This document shows, piece by piece, positions 31,216 to 39,524 of a stretch of DNA of 64,000 nt (the stretch's first letter is position 1; each line of letters opens with the position of its first letter). This stretch comes from Mycobacterium branderi (GTDB taxonomy: Bacteria; Actinomycetota; Actinomycetes; Mycobacteriales; Mycobacteriaceae): the NCBI RefSeq assembly GCF_010728725.1, contig NZ_AP022606.1, forward strand, positions 4,278,001 to 4,342,000, written 5' to 3'. The translations under genes and the position numbers were made by a program. Below the pieces are notes generated by a model that was given only the letters and a program-made list of their open reading frames with translations, was not told where the DNA came from and did no database searches.

Positions 31216-33069
31216 GTGGGACTGTCGGTTGTTGCGGAGCCCCCGGCGCGTGGTGCCGGGCTGGGCCAGGTGATCGGCCTGTCGATCGCCGCAGCGGTAA
31301 TCGCCCTGCTCATGCTGTGGGTGGGCTATGCGCATCGCACGCATCGGATCAGTTGGCTGACCCGGGTCTCGGACCGGTTGGCCGACAAGTTCAACCGGCC
31401 GTCGTGGGTGGCGTTGCCGGTGTTGGTGTTCACCACATCGATCATCTGTGCGTTGTTCGGGTTCATCTGGGATGTCAGCTGGCATATCGGCAACGGCCGC
31501 GACCCCGGCCCGCTGGCCAACCCCGCGCACTACTTCATCGTGATCGGCCTGTTCGGCATCTTCTTGGCCGGCGCGATCGCCGTGGTCCTGCCGTTCGACA
31601 AACCCGGTCCGGCAGCGGTGCGCATCACCCGCGACTGGTATGCGCCGGTCGGCGGGGTGCTGATGGCCGGCTGCGGGCTGTATGCGCTTATCGGTTTCCC
31701 GCTCGACGACATCTGGCATCGCATCTTCGGCCAAGACGTAACACTGTGGGGCCCAACGCATCTGATGATGATCGGCGGCGCCGGGTTCTCCCTGTTCGCG
31801 GTGTTGATGCTGGAGTACGAAGGCGGACGGGCGTTGCCGGACACGCCGGCCGAAGGTACCTACGCGCGAGATGAGCGCCCGCTGATCAACTTGCTGCGGT
31901 ATTTGTCCTTCGGCGGGTTGTTGATCGGGATGTCGGTGTGGCAGATCGAGTTCGACTTCGGTGTGCCGCAATTCCGGCTGGTGTTTCAGCCGATGCTGAT
32001 CGCGGCGGCGGCAGCGGTCGGTACCGTGGCCGCGCGGTTGACGATGGGCCGGGGCGCGGCGATCATCGCGGCGCTGTTCGCCATTGCGCTGCGCGGTACG
32101 GTGGCGCTGCTGGTCGGCCCGATTCTGGGTGCGCCGATCAACTGGTTCCCGCTGTATCTGGGTCCGGCAGTGATAGTCGAATTGCTCGCCCTCACCCCGC
32201 TTCTGCGCCGCCCGATGCTGTTCGGCGCCGTCGGCGGTGCGCTGGTGGCCACCATCGGGCTGTGGCTGGAGTCCCTGTGGATCGGCGCGGTCTACCACTA
32301 CCCGTGGCCGGTCAGCCTGTGGGGCCAAGCCCTGGCGATGGCGTTGCCGGCGACGGTGCTGACGGGAATCTGCGGAGCCATGTTGGGCATGGTGCTGACC
32401 GGCCAACGCCTGCCCGGGCGTGGAATCGGCATCGCGGTGGTGGCGCTGACCGTGCTGGTGATCGGCGGTGCGGTGGCCAACGGGCTGCATATCCGGGTGC
32501 CCAAACACGACACGGCCACCATCACGTTGACCGATGTGCCCAGCCCGCCCGGACAACGCATGGTGGCCGCCGACGTGCAGATCAATCCGCCCACCCTCGT
32601 CAGCGACCACCCGGATTGGCTGACGATCCTGTCCTGGCAGGGGCGCATGCAACACCACCGCGGCCTGTACATCGACCGGCTCGACAAAGTCGGGCCCGGG
32701 CACTACACCACCACCGAGCCCGTCCCGGTGTGGGGCAGCTGGAAAACCCTGCTGCGCGTGCAGGACGGCTACACCATGACCGCGGTGCCGATCTACGCCC
32801 CGGCCGACGACGCCATCCCCGCACCGGAAATTCCGGCGCTGGCATCCAGTACGCGGCCATTCGTGCTCGAGGTGTCGATCCTGCAGCGCGAACGCGACCC
32901 CAACGTACCGGCGTGGCTGTTCACCGCCGGCGGCATCGTCGTGCTGATCTTCACCCTGATGGTCATCTCGGCGCTGACCTGGGGTGCGGGGCGCATCAAC
33001 GCTGCCGACACCGCCCCCACCCATCCCGAAGAAGCGGCAGCCGACCGCTCCCCACCGCAAGCCGCGTAA
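31216..33069 (+). CDS. Polytopic membrane protein of unknown function, first gene of cassette
   Basis: I do not recognise a named family. The 617-residue protein has about ten transmembrane helices in residues ~15-410, then a ~140-residue extracytoplasmic segment (MVAADVQINPPTLVSDHPDWLTILSWQG onward, beta-rich) and a final helix (WLFTAGGIVVLIFTLMVISALTW). Clusters of possible metal-ligand residues lie near helix ends: DVSWHIGNGRD, ANPAHYFI, DDIWHRIF and GPTHLMMIGG. The start at GTG 31216 is set by GGGAGGGG seven bases upstream. It shares one base with the cupredoxin-like lipoprotein gene (TAATG), so membrane metal handling or a copper-linked enzyme is a reasonable guess from context only. Confidence 0.8.
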   Translation: MGLSVVAEPPARGAGLGQVIGLSIAAAVIALLMLWVGYAHRTHRISWLTRVSDRLADKFNRPSWVALPVLVFTTSIICALFGFIWDVSWHIGNGRDPGPLANPAHYFIVIGLFGIFLAGAIAVVLPFDKPGPAAVRITRDWYAPVGGVLMAGCGLYALIGFPLDDIWHRIFGQDVTLWGPTHLMMIGGAGFSLFAVLMLEYEGGRALPDTPAEGTYARDERPLINLLRYLSFGGLLIGMSVWQIEFDFGVPQFRLVFQPMLIAAAAAVGTVAARLTMGRGAAIIAALFAIALRGTVALLVGPILGAPINWFPLYLGPAVIVELLALTPLLRRPMLFGAVGGALVATIGLWLESLWIGAVYHYPWPVSLWGQALAMALPATVLTGICGAMLGMVLTGQRLPGRGIGIAVVALTVLVIGGAVANGLHIRVPKHDTATITLTDVPSPPGQRMVAADVQINPPTLVSDHPDWLTILSWQGRMQHHRGLYIDRLDKVGPGHYTTTEPVPVWGSWKTLLRVQDGYTMTAVPIYAPADDAIPAPEIPALASSTRPFVLEVSILQRERDPNVPAWLFTAGGIVVLIFTLMVISALTWGAGRINAADTAPTHPEEAAADRSPPQAA

Positions 33070-33428
33070 TGGTTCGTTGCACGCTGATCGCGGCTGCAGC
33101 GGTGCTGACCTGCGGTCTCGTCGGCTGCGGCGGTTCTCCGGACAAGGGCGCCTCGACGAACGCCCTCGTCGTCGACGTCACGATCGCCCACGGCCAGGTC
33201 ACCCCGGCTAACGCCACACTGCAGGCCAAGGTCCACCAGCCGATCACGTTCCGGGTCACCAGCGACTCCGCCGACGAGTTGCACGTGCACTCGGTGCCGG
33301 ACCACGAGTTCCAGGTTGCGGCCTCGCCCAACCAGACGTTCCAGTTCAGCGTCGACGTCCCCGGCAACGTCGACGTGGAGCTACATCACCTGGACCGGAC
33401 GATCGCGACCATCCAAGTTCGGCCGTGA
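33069..33428 (+). CDS. Cupredoxin-like lipoprotein
   Basis: The 119-residue protein has a lipoprotein signal peptide (VRCTLIAAAAVLTCGLVGC with lipobox LVGC, Cys at residue 20) and then one small beta domain. The layout matches cupredoxin-like domains: HQPITFRVTSDSADELHVHSVPDHEFQV, PNQTFQFSVDVPGNVDVELHHLDRTIATIQV. Histidines at HVH and ELHH are the candidate metal ligands; the classical Cys ligand is absent, so it is not a typical blue copper protein. It is expected to be anchored outside the cytoplasmic membrane. Overlaps of one and four bases with its neighbours show strong coupling to two polytopic proteins. Confidence 0.82.
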   Translation: MVRCTLIAAAAVLTCGLVGCGGSPDKGASTNALVVDVTIAHGQVTPANATLQAKVHQPITFRVTSDSADELHVHSVPDHEFQVAASPNQTFQFSVDVPGNVDVELHHLDRTIATIQVRP

Positions 33429-34759
33429 CGTCCTCGGTCCTGGCGCACGGCCTCGGCGGCTCGAGCGACCTGCCGGTCCCCTACGCCTATGCGATGGTCG
33501 GCGCCGCCTGGGCGTTGACGTTCACCTTCGCGTTGGTCGCATTCGCCTGGCGCAAACCAAGATTCGATCCGGACAAGCCCGGACACCCGTTGCCGGAAGT
33601 GCTCACCGCGCTGGTGGATGCCCGGGTGACGCGGGCGTTAGCGGCCGGGGCGGCGCTGCTGTTCACCGCCTGGGTGGTGATGGCCGGGCTGTGGGGGCCA
33701 CAAAACCCCAACAACGCGCTGCTCGGGGTGTTTTACGTGCTGCTGTGGGTCGGCTTGGTGGCGGTTTCGCTGCTGTTCGGTCCGGTGTGGCGAGTGATCT
33801 CGCCGGTGCGCACGCTGTATCTACTGCTGCGGCGTGTCACGCCGGAACGGCTCGGCCGACCGCGGCTGTCCTATCCCGAAAGCTGGGGTTATCGGCTCGC
33901 CGCGGCCGGGTTGTTCGCGTTCGTCTGGATGGAATTGGCCAGCCCTAACCCAGCCTCGCTGCCGTGGGTCCGGCGGTGGCTGCTGATCTATGCCGTGGTG
34001 TTGCTGGGCGGCGCCTGGGTGTGCGGCCAGCGCTGGCTGGCCCGGGTCGACCCGTTCGGGGTGTACAGCATGGCGGTGTCGCGGCTTTCGCCGTTTCGCC
34101 GAAACACGGTCTCGGGGCAGATCGTGATCGGCAACCCGTTCGACCATCTGCCGTCGCTGCCGGTTCGGCCCGGCGTGGTCGCCATGGTGGCGGTGCTGCT
34201 CGGATCGACGGCGTTCGACAGCTACTCGGCGTCGCCGACGTGGCGCAATTTCGCCGACCGGCTCGCGCCGACGGTGCCGTCACCGGCGTTGCGAACCCTC
34301 GGGCTTGTAGTCTTCATCTGCGTTGTGGCGCTGACATTTTCGCTCGCCGCGAGGGCAACCGGAGGGGTCGACCGTGACCAGCGACGCGCGCTGCCCGGCC
34401 AGATGGCGCACTCGCTGATCCCGATCGTGGTGGGCTACATCTTCGCCCACTACCTGTCCTATCTCGTGGAGCGCGGCCAGCAGGCTGTCTTCGCGCTAGC
34501 GGACCCACTTGGCCGGGGCTGGAACTTGTTGGGGCTGGCCCATTTACACGTGGCCTACGTGCTGTCGATGCATCCCTCGGTGCTGGCTGCGGTCAAGGTG
34601 ATCTGCGTGGTGACCGGCCACATCGTTGCGGTGATCGCGGCCCACGACAAAGCGTTGCGGCTGCTGCCGGCCGGCCATCAGCTCACCGGGCAGCTCACCA
34701 TGATGCTGGTCATGGTTGGCTATACGTTCACCGGTCTATATCTGCTGTTCGGCGGGTAG
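33425..34759 (+). CDS. Polytopic membrane protein, AHGLGG-type, partner of cupredoxin-like lipoprotein
   Basis: The 444-residue protein has roughly nine to eleven hydrophobic helices. The N-terminus VLAHGLGGSSDLPVPYAYAMVGAAWALTF and internal PVWRVISPVRTLYLLLRR, WARVDPFGVYSMAVSRLSPFRR-like and ...HYLSYLVERGQQAVFALADPLGRGWNLLG segments are conserved-looking. From memory, actinobacterial relatives next to cupredoxin genes are sometimes labelled fenitrothion hydrolase (FedA-like) on weak similarity; I would not transfer that function. Histidines in AHGLGG, FAHYLSYLV, LAHLHVAYVLSMHPS and VTGHIVAVIAAHDK could bind metal in the membrane. The GTG overlaps the lipoprotein stop by four bases (GTGA). 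Confidence 0.78.
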   Translation: MTSSVLAHGLGGSSDLPVPYAYAMVGAAWALTFTFALVAFAWRKPRFDPDKPGHPLPEVLTALVDARVTRALAAGAALLFTAWVVMAGLWGPQNPNNALLGVFYVLLWVGLVAVSLLFGPVWRVISPVRTLYLLLRRVTPERLGRPRLSYPESWGYRLAAAGLFAFVWMELASPNPASLPWVRRWLLIYAVVLLGGAWVCGQRWLARVDPFGVYSMAVSRLSPFRRNTVSGQIVIGNPFDHLPSLPVRPGVVAMVAVLLGSTAFDSYSASPTWRNFADRLAPTVPSPALRTLGLVVFICVVALTFSLAARATGGVDRDQRRALPGQMAHSLIPIVVGYIFAHYLSYLVERGQQAVFALADPLGRGWNLLGLAHLHVAYVLSMHPSVLAAVKVICVVTGHIVAVIAAHDKALRLLPAGHQLTGQLTMMLVMVGYTFTGLYLLFGG

Positions 34760-34799
34760 GCGTAGCCGCCGGCACGCGGACCTGGCGAAAGGAAGCGAA

Positions 34800-36947
34800 T
34801 TGACGTCGCATTCGACCGAACCGGCCCGCAAGCGTAAGCGTCCACGGACGCTGTCTCGGATCAGCATCCAGTCCAAGATCATGCTGATGCTGCTGGTGGC
34901 CAGCCTCGCGTCATTGGGTGTGATCGGAGTGGTCGAGTACGTCGCCGCCCGTAACGCACTGCTGCCCACCGCCTCCGAGCGGATGACGCAATTGCGCGAG
35001 GCGCAAAAGCGAGCGGTGGAGACGCTGTTCGCCGACCTGACCAATTCATTGGTCGTTTACAGCCGCGGGTCCACCGCACTGGACGCCGTCCGGGCGTTCA
35101 CCGCCGGCTTCGACCAACTGTCCAACGCGACGATCGATCCAGGGCAACAGCAGGCGCTGGTGAACTATTACACCGACAAGGTGATCAAACCCGTCGAACG
35201 CGACACCGGCACCACGCTCGATCTCAATGCGCTGTTGCCCAACAGTAATTCGCAGAAATACCTGCAGGCGCACTACACCGTCACGGGCGCGTCATCCCCA
35301 CCGGACGACGCCGGCGACGGCAGCGCTTGGTCGGCAGCAAACGCCCGATTCGACGACTACTTCCGCGAGATCGCGGTCCGCTTCGAATATCGCGACGCCC
35401 TGCTCCTCGACACCCGCGGCAACGTGGTGTACAGCGTGCGCAAAAGCCCCTCGCTGGGCACCAACATCCTCACCGGCCCCTACCGACAGTCCAACCTGCG
35501 TGACGCCTACCAGAAGGCGATGGCCACGAACTCTACAGATTTCGTGTGGATCACCGACTTTCAGCCGTACCAGCCTCAGCTCGGCGCGCCCGTCGCATGG
35601 CTGGTCGCACCGATCGGCCCGCCCGGCAAAGTAGCCGGAGTCCTGGCACTGCCGTTGCCGATCGCCAAGGTCAACCGCATCATGACGGCCGACCGGCGCT
35701 GGGAGGCCGCCGGTATGGGCCGGACCGCCGAGACTTATCTGGCCGGACCCGACAATCTGATGCGTTCCGATTCGCGACTGTTCCTCGAAGACCCACAGCG
35801 ATACAAGCGTGAGGCGGTCGCGGCGGGCACCCGGCCCGATACCGCCGACAAGGCGATCAAGTGGGGCGGCACCACGCTGGTGCAGCCTGTCGCGACCGCA
35901 GCGGTGGGCGCCGCGCAACGCGGCCACACCGGAACCGTCATCGACACCAGCTATCTCGGCCGTCGCGAGCTGGTGGCTTACGCTCCGCTGAGCGTGCCGA
36001 ATTCCGACCTGCACTGGTCGATCGTGGCGACCAGGGAAACGGACGAGGCCAATGCCCGGATAGACGCACTCACCCGGACACTCGTGGTGACCACTACGGC
36101 AATGGTTTTCCTCATCTGCGTGGGCGCGTTGCTGGTGGCGCAGATATTCGTGCGGCCCATCCGGCGGCTACAGGCCGGCACGCACCAGATCAGCGCCGGA
36201 AACTACGACGTCACGATCCCGGTGACCTCACGCGATGAAATCGGTGAACTGACCACCGCTTTCAACGAGATGAGCCGCAATCTGCAGATCAAAGAAGATC
36301 TGCTGACCGAACAGCGCAAGGAAAACGACCGGTTGCTTGCGTCGTTGATGCCCGAGCCGGTCGCGCAGCGTTACCGCGAGGGCGAGCAGATTGCCCAGGA
36401 ACACCAAGACGTCACCGTCATCTTCGCCGACATCGTGGGCCTGGACGAGATGTCGAACCGGCTAGCGGGCCACGAACTGGTAGGGATCGTCGACGAGCTG
36501 ATCCAGGAACTCGATTCCGCCGCGGAAGCGCTTGGCGTCGAGCCGGTTCGCACACTGCACAACGGTTACCTCGCCAGCTGCGGGCTGAACGTGCCGCGCC
36601 TGGACAGCATCCACCGCACCGTCGAATTCGCCGTGGAGATGCAGGGAATCATCAGCCGTTTCAACAGCCGCACGGGCTATCACCTGGCCGTCCGGGCGGG
36701 TATCAACACCGGCAACGTGATCAGCGGCCTGGTCGGACGGACCAGCATGGTCTACGACATGTGGGGCGCAGCGGTCAATTTGGCAAACCAGATGTGTAGC
36801 GGCACAACACAATCGGGGCAGTCAGGGATTTATGTCACCGCCGGGGTCTACGAGGCGATGCGCGACATCCGCCAATTCGTGCCGGCGGGCACCGTCGCCG
36901 TCGGCGGCACGGAACAGCAGATCTGGCGTTTGTCGGAGGAACAGTGA
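34800..36947 (+). CDS. Receptor-type class III nucleotide cyclase homologue with altered active site
   Basis: The 715-residue protein has a first transmembrane helix (~residues 27-50), a ~370-residue extracytoplasmic sensor region that looks Cache-like, a second helix (~425-447), a HAMP domain (RPIRRLQAGTHQISAGNYDVTI to NEMSRNL) and a C-terminal class III cyclase domain (~530-700). The first metal Asp is kept (D544 in IFADIVG), but the second, exactly 44 residues on, is Asn (N588), the purine-site Lys is Arg (R584), and the transition-state Arg is Gln (Q664, ANQM); D653 and N660 remain. TTG 34800 is chosen for AAAGGAAG upstream; an ATG at 34716 would overlap the previous gene. It resembles M. 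tuberculosis Rv2435c. Catalysis is doubtful. Confidence 0.85.
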   Translation: MTSHSTEPARKRKRPRTLSRISIQSKIMLMLLVASLASLGVIGVVEYVAARNALLPTASERMTQLREAQKRAVETLFADLTNSLVVYSRGSTALDAVRAFTAGFDQLSNATIDPGQQQALVNYYTDKVIKPVERDTGTTLDLNALLPNSNSQKYLQAHYTVTGASSPPDDAGDGSAWSAANARFDDYFREIAVRFEYRDALLLDTRGNVVYSVRKSPSLGTNILTGPYRQSNLRDAYQKAMATNSTDFVWITDFQPYQPQLGAPVAWLVAPIGPPGKVAGVLALPLPIAKVNRIMTADRRWEAAGMGRTAETYLAGPDNLMRSDSRLFLEDPQRYKREAVAAGTRPDTADKAIKWGGTTLVQPVATAAVGAAQRGHTGTVIDTSYLGRRELVAYAPLSVPNSDLHWSIVATRETDEANARIDALTRTLVVTTTAMVFLICVGALLVAQIFVRPIRRLQAGTHQISAGNYDVTIPVTSRDEIGELTTAFNEMSRNLQIKEDLLTEQRKENDRLLASLMPEPVAQRYREGEQIAQEHQDVTVIFADIVGLDEMSNRLAGHELVGIVDELIQELDSAAEALGVEPVRTLHNGYLASCGLNVPRLDSIHRTVEFAVEMQGIISRFNSRTGYHLAVRAGINTGNVISGLVGRTSMVYDMWGAAVNLANQMCSGTTQSGQSGIYVTAGVYEAMRDIRQFVPAGTVAVGGTEQQIWRLSEEQ

Positions 36948-38338
36948 ACGGCATTGGCGCGTCGACGCTTTACTGGGCCGCGAGCGTGGTATTCGGCTTG
37001 CCGCTGCTGCTGATCGGCCTCACCGAGTGGCACCAGAGCCTCGTCCGCAAGAACAGTCATCTCGCTCGGCCCGTCATGCTGCTGCGCAGTTACCTGGTGC
37101 CGCTTGGTGCACTTCTGGTGCTGCTCGTGCAGGTGGCGAAGATGCCCGCCGCGTTCACGTCGGTGCGCGTTCTTGCGACGGTGTTCGGCTTTGTGGTGCT
37201 TGTGCTGTTGCTGTCCGGGCTGAACGCAACGGTGTTCGAGGGCGCGCCGCAGGGGTCCTGGCGGCAGCGGATTCCCGGCATCTTCCTCGACGTGACCCGG
37301 TTCTTGCTGATCGGCGTGGGACTGGCGGTCATCTTGTCATACGTCTGGGGTGTGCGGGTCGGCGGCCTTTTCACCGCGCTGGGCGTCACCTCGGTGGTCA
37401 TCGGCTTGATGCTGCAAAACTCCGTGGGCCAGATCGTCTCGGGCCTGTTCATGTTGTTCGAGCAGCCGTTCCGGATCGGAGACTGGCTGGACACGCCGGC
37501 AGCCCGGGGTCAGATCGTGGAGGCGAACTGGCGTTCCGTGCATATCCAGACGGGCCGCGGACTGCAGATCACCCCGAACTCGGTGCTGGCCACCACCTCG
37601 TTCACGAATCTCAGCCGTCCCCCCGGTGGGCACCACCTGGTGATCACGACCACGTTCTCCGAAGCCGACCCGCCCGACCGAGTGTGCGCGCTGCTGGACC
37701 GCGTCGCTGATGCGTTGCCGCAGCGCAGAACCGACGTAGCAGCCACGTCGATGCCGGTGGGAGGCGCCGAATATCGCGTCACCGTCGGGTTGAAGTCGCC
37801 GGCGGACGACTCCGCCGCGCAGGCCACGTTTCTGCGGTGGCTCTGGTATGCCTCACGCCGGGAGGGCCTCCATCTCGACGGCGCCGACGACGACATCTCG
37901 ACGACCGAGCGCATCGAACAGGCGCTGCGCACAGTGGTGGCTCCGGCGTTGCGGCTCAACCAAACTGATCAGCAGGCGCTGCGGTCGCACGCGAAAGTCG
38001 TCCGCTACGGAGAAGGTGAGATCGTCGAGCAGGCCGGTCGCGTGCCCGCCAAGATGACGTTCTTGATCGCCGGAAGCGTCCGGTTGACCGCGGTCGCTCA
38101 GGACGAATCGGTCGTCGTGGTCGGCACTTTGGACGACGGCTCGTTCCTCGGCGTGACGGCGCTGACCCGCCAACCCAACCTGGCCGATGCGCATGCAGTG
38201 GTTGAGGTGACGGCGCTCGAAATCGACCGCGATCACCTCGTCGAGTTGGTCATGCACAAACCGCTGCTGTTGCAGGACCTGGGTCGCACGATCGACGAGC
38301 GCCGCGCCTGGGTGCAACAGGCGCGAGTGCCCGCTTAG
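36944..38338 (+). CDS. MscS-type mechanosensitive channel with C-terminal cNMP-binding-like domain
   Basis: The 464-residue protein has four N-terminal helices, the MscS pore and beta domain (~residues 115-225: GLFTALGVTSVVIGLMLQNSVGQIVSGLFMLFEQPFRIGDWLD and QITPNSVLATTSFTN), a cytoplasmic MscS C-region, and a cyclic-nucleotide-binding fold (~330-455). The phosphate-binding cassette at residues ~401-415 reads FLGVTALTRQPNLADA, lacking the Glu and Arg of the usual FGE...PRxA motif. The GTG overlaps the cyclase stop by four bases (GTGA). The pair resembles M. tuberculosis Rv2435c-Rv2434c. The gene would couple membrane tension to the sensor protein upstream; the ligand is uncertain. The stop overlaps the convergent 2H gene by three bases. 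Confidence 0.87.
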   Translation: MNGIGASTLYWAASVVFGLPLLLIGLTEWHQSLVRKNSHLARPVMLLRSYLVPLGALLVLLVQVAKMPAAFTSVRVLATVFGFVVLVLLLSGLNATVFEGAPQGSWRQRIPGIFLDVTRFLLIGVGLAVILSYVWGVRVGGLFTALGVTSVVIGLMLQNSVGQIVSGLFMLFEQPFRIGDWLDTPAARGQIVEANWRSVHIQTGRGLQITPNSVLATTSFTNLSRPPGGHHLVITTTFSEADPPDRVCALLDRVADALPQRRTDVAATSMPVGGAEYRVTVGLKSPADDSAAQATFLRWLWYASRREGLHLDGADDDISTTERIEQALRTVVAPALRLNQTDQQALRSHAKVVRYGEGEIVEQAGRVPAKMTFLIAGSVRLTAVAQDESVVVVGTLDDGSFLGVTALTRQPNLADAHAVVEVTALEIDRDHLVELVMHKPLLLQDLGRTIDERRAWVQQARVPA

Positions 38339-38844
38339 CCGATCAGATATTCGGCGCGTTGCTTGCCGTCCCAGCGGCGCAGCGCGACGAAGCGGCCGTC
38401 GAATTGCGCCGGGCGCCCCGCGATGCGCAGGGCCCGGCCCAGTTGATGCCCGCCGACCCGGCGGGCCAGCGTGGTGTGCGCGGTCCACTGCCCGGGCAGG
38501 CAGTTGGGCATGGGCGCCGGCGCCATGTGCGGAAGGCAGCGCCGGTACACCTCGGCATGCAGGGCCAGCAGCTCGGCTGTCGGCACGACGAGCCGCGTCA
38601 GAATCGCATTGCTCTTGCCGAACAGCAGCGACGCCCCAACGGTGCACGCGAGCGGGAGCCGCTGCGCGAGAGGCGCTAGTAGCGCGTCGACGTCCGGCGC
38701 GATGTGGTCGGCCACCACCAGCGTCACGTGCGGGCGCGACGCTGGCGCCTGGCTGGGTATCCCGGCGTGCGCCAACTCTTCCCAGATCCGGCGGATGGCC
38801 GTCTCGCTGTCGGGGTCGAAGACCAGCTCGATCGAATGAACCAT
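38335..38844 (-). CDS. 2H phosphoesterase / 2'-5' RNA ligase-family protein
   Basis: The 169-residue protein, the same length as M. tuberculosis Rv1571, has the two histidine motifs that define the 2H superfamily: RPHVTLVV (residues ~41-48) and WTAHTTLAR (~121-129). Members act on 2'-5' linkages, cyclic phosphates or nucleotide-derived ligands. It shares one base with the bioD stop (TGATG) and so is likely read with bioA-bioF-bioD; no biotin role is known to me. The frame is open upstream through bioD but homology begins at this ATG. Confidence 0.82.
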   Translation of the reverse strand: MVHSIELVFDPDSETAIRRIWEELAHAGIPSQAPASRPHVTLVVADHIAPDVDALLAPLAQRLPLACTVGASLLFGKSNAILTRLVVPTAELLALHAEVYRRCLPHMAPAPMPNCLPGQWTAHTTLARRVGGHQLGRALRIAGRPAQFDGRFVALRRWDGKQRAEYLIG

Positions 38845-39524
38845 CAGCCGACCAACGACGTCACCCAGTGAGGGTCGAACGCCTGCACGCTCATTGCGGA
38901 GAATTCCGGTGGCTTCATGGATCCGGCCCCCGCGGGCAGCGCCGCCCGCACCGTGGCCAACCGTTCCAGCGCTTGCCGGTTCGACGCCTCCACCACGCCG
39001 GGTTGCGCCGGCCAGCTGCCGATCACCAGCCCGGCACACGAAACGCCATGTGTGGCAAGGGCTTCCAGCGTGAGTGCGGTGTGGTTGAGGGTGCCCAGCT
39101 CGGCGGTCGCCACCACGAGCACCGCCGCGTCGAGGCCAACGGCGATGTCGCGCAACGTGGTTCCGTCTTGCGCCAACTCGACCAGTAAACCGCCCGCGCC
39201 CTCGACGAGCGTCAATCGGCCCGCCCGGTCGATGCAACGGATCGCGCCCACCACGTCGTCACGGGTGGGCAGGCTCATCCCGGCCAGCTCGGCGGCGGCC
39301 ACCGGCGCCATCGGCTGCGGATAGCGCGCCAGCCCAACGACTTTGGCGACTCCCGACAACCGGGCCACGTCGGCGAGGTCGTCGTCGCCGGCGTCGGTGC
39401 CGGTCTGCACCGGTTTGCACACCGCGACGTCCAGGCCGGCCTGGCGGGCATGGCAGGCCAGCGCCGCGGTGGCGATCGTCTTGCCTACTCCGGTCCCGGT
39501 GCCGGTGACGACCAGGACCGTCAA
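38844..39524 (-). CDS. bioD: Dethiobiotin synthetase
   Basis: BioD closes the ureido ring of diaminopelargonate using CO2 and ATP. The start TTG at 39524 gives 226 residues, matching M. tuberculosis BioD, and opens [22 protein letters not shown] with the P-loop. Other motifs are [10 protein letters not shown] (active-site lysine), [13 protein letters not shown] and [13 protein letters not shown]. The TTG overlaps the bioF stop by four bases. The same frame is open upstream for hundreds of codons because of GC bias; that part is not coding for BioD. Confidence 0.95.
   Translation of the reverse strand: MTVLVVTGTGTGVGKTIATAALACHARQAGLDVAVCKPVQTGTDAGDDDLADVARLSGVAKVVGLARYPQPMAPVAAAELAGMSLPTRDDVVGAIRCIDRAGRLTLVEGAGGLLVELAQDGTTLRDIAVGLDAAVLVVATAELGTLNHTALTLEALATHGVSCAGLVIGSWPAQPGVVEASNRQALERLATVRAALPAGAGSMKPPEFSAMSVQAFDPHWVTSLVG

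Noticed and set aside
31165..33060. 631-codon minus-strand frame opposite the first polytopic protein of the cassette
   Set aside because: Very rich in His, Gln, Asp and Arg with no domain; the plus-strand frame has a Shine-Dalgarno, transmembrane helices and overlaps with its neighbour.
30937..38338. The cassette as a prophage or integrative element
   Set aside because: No integrase, phage structural gene, tRNA or flanking direct repeat was seen, and codon composition looks like the rest of the window.
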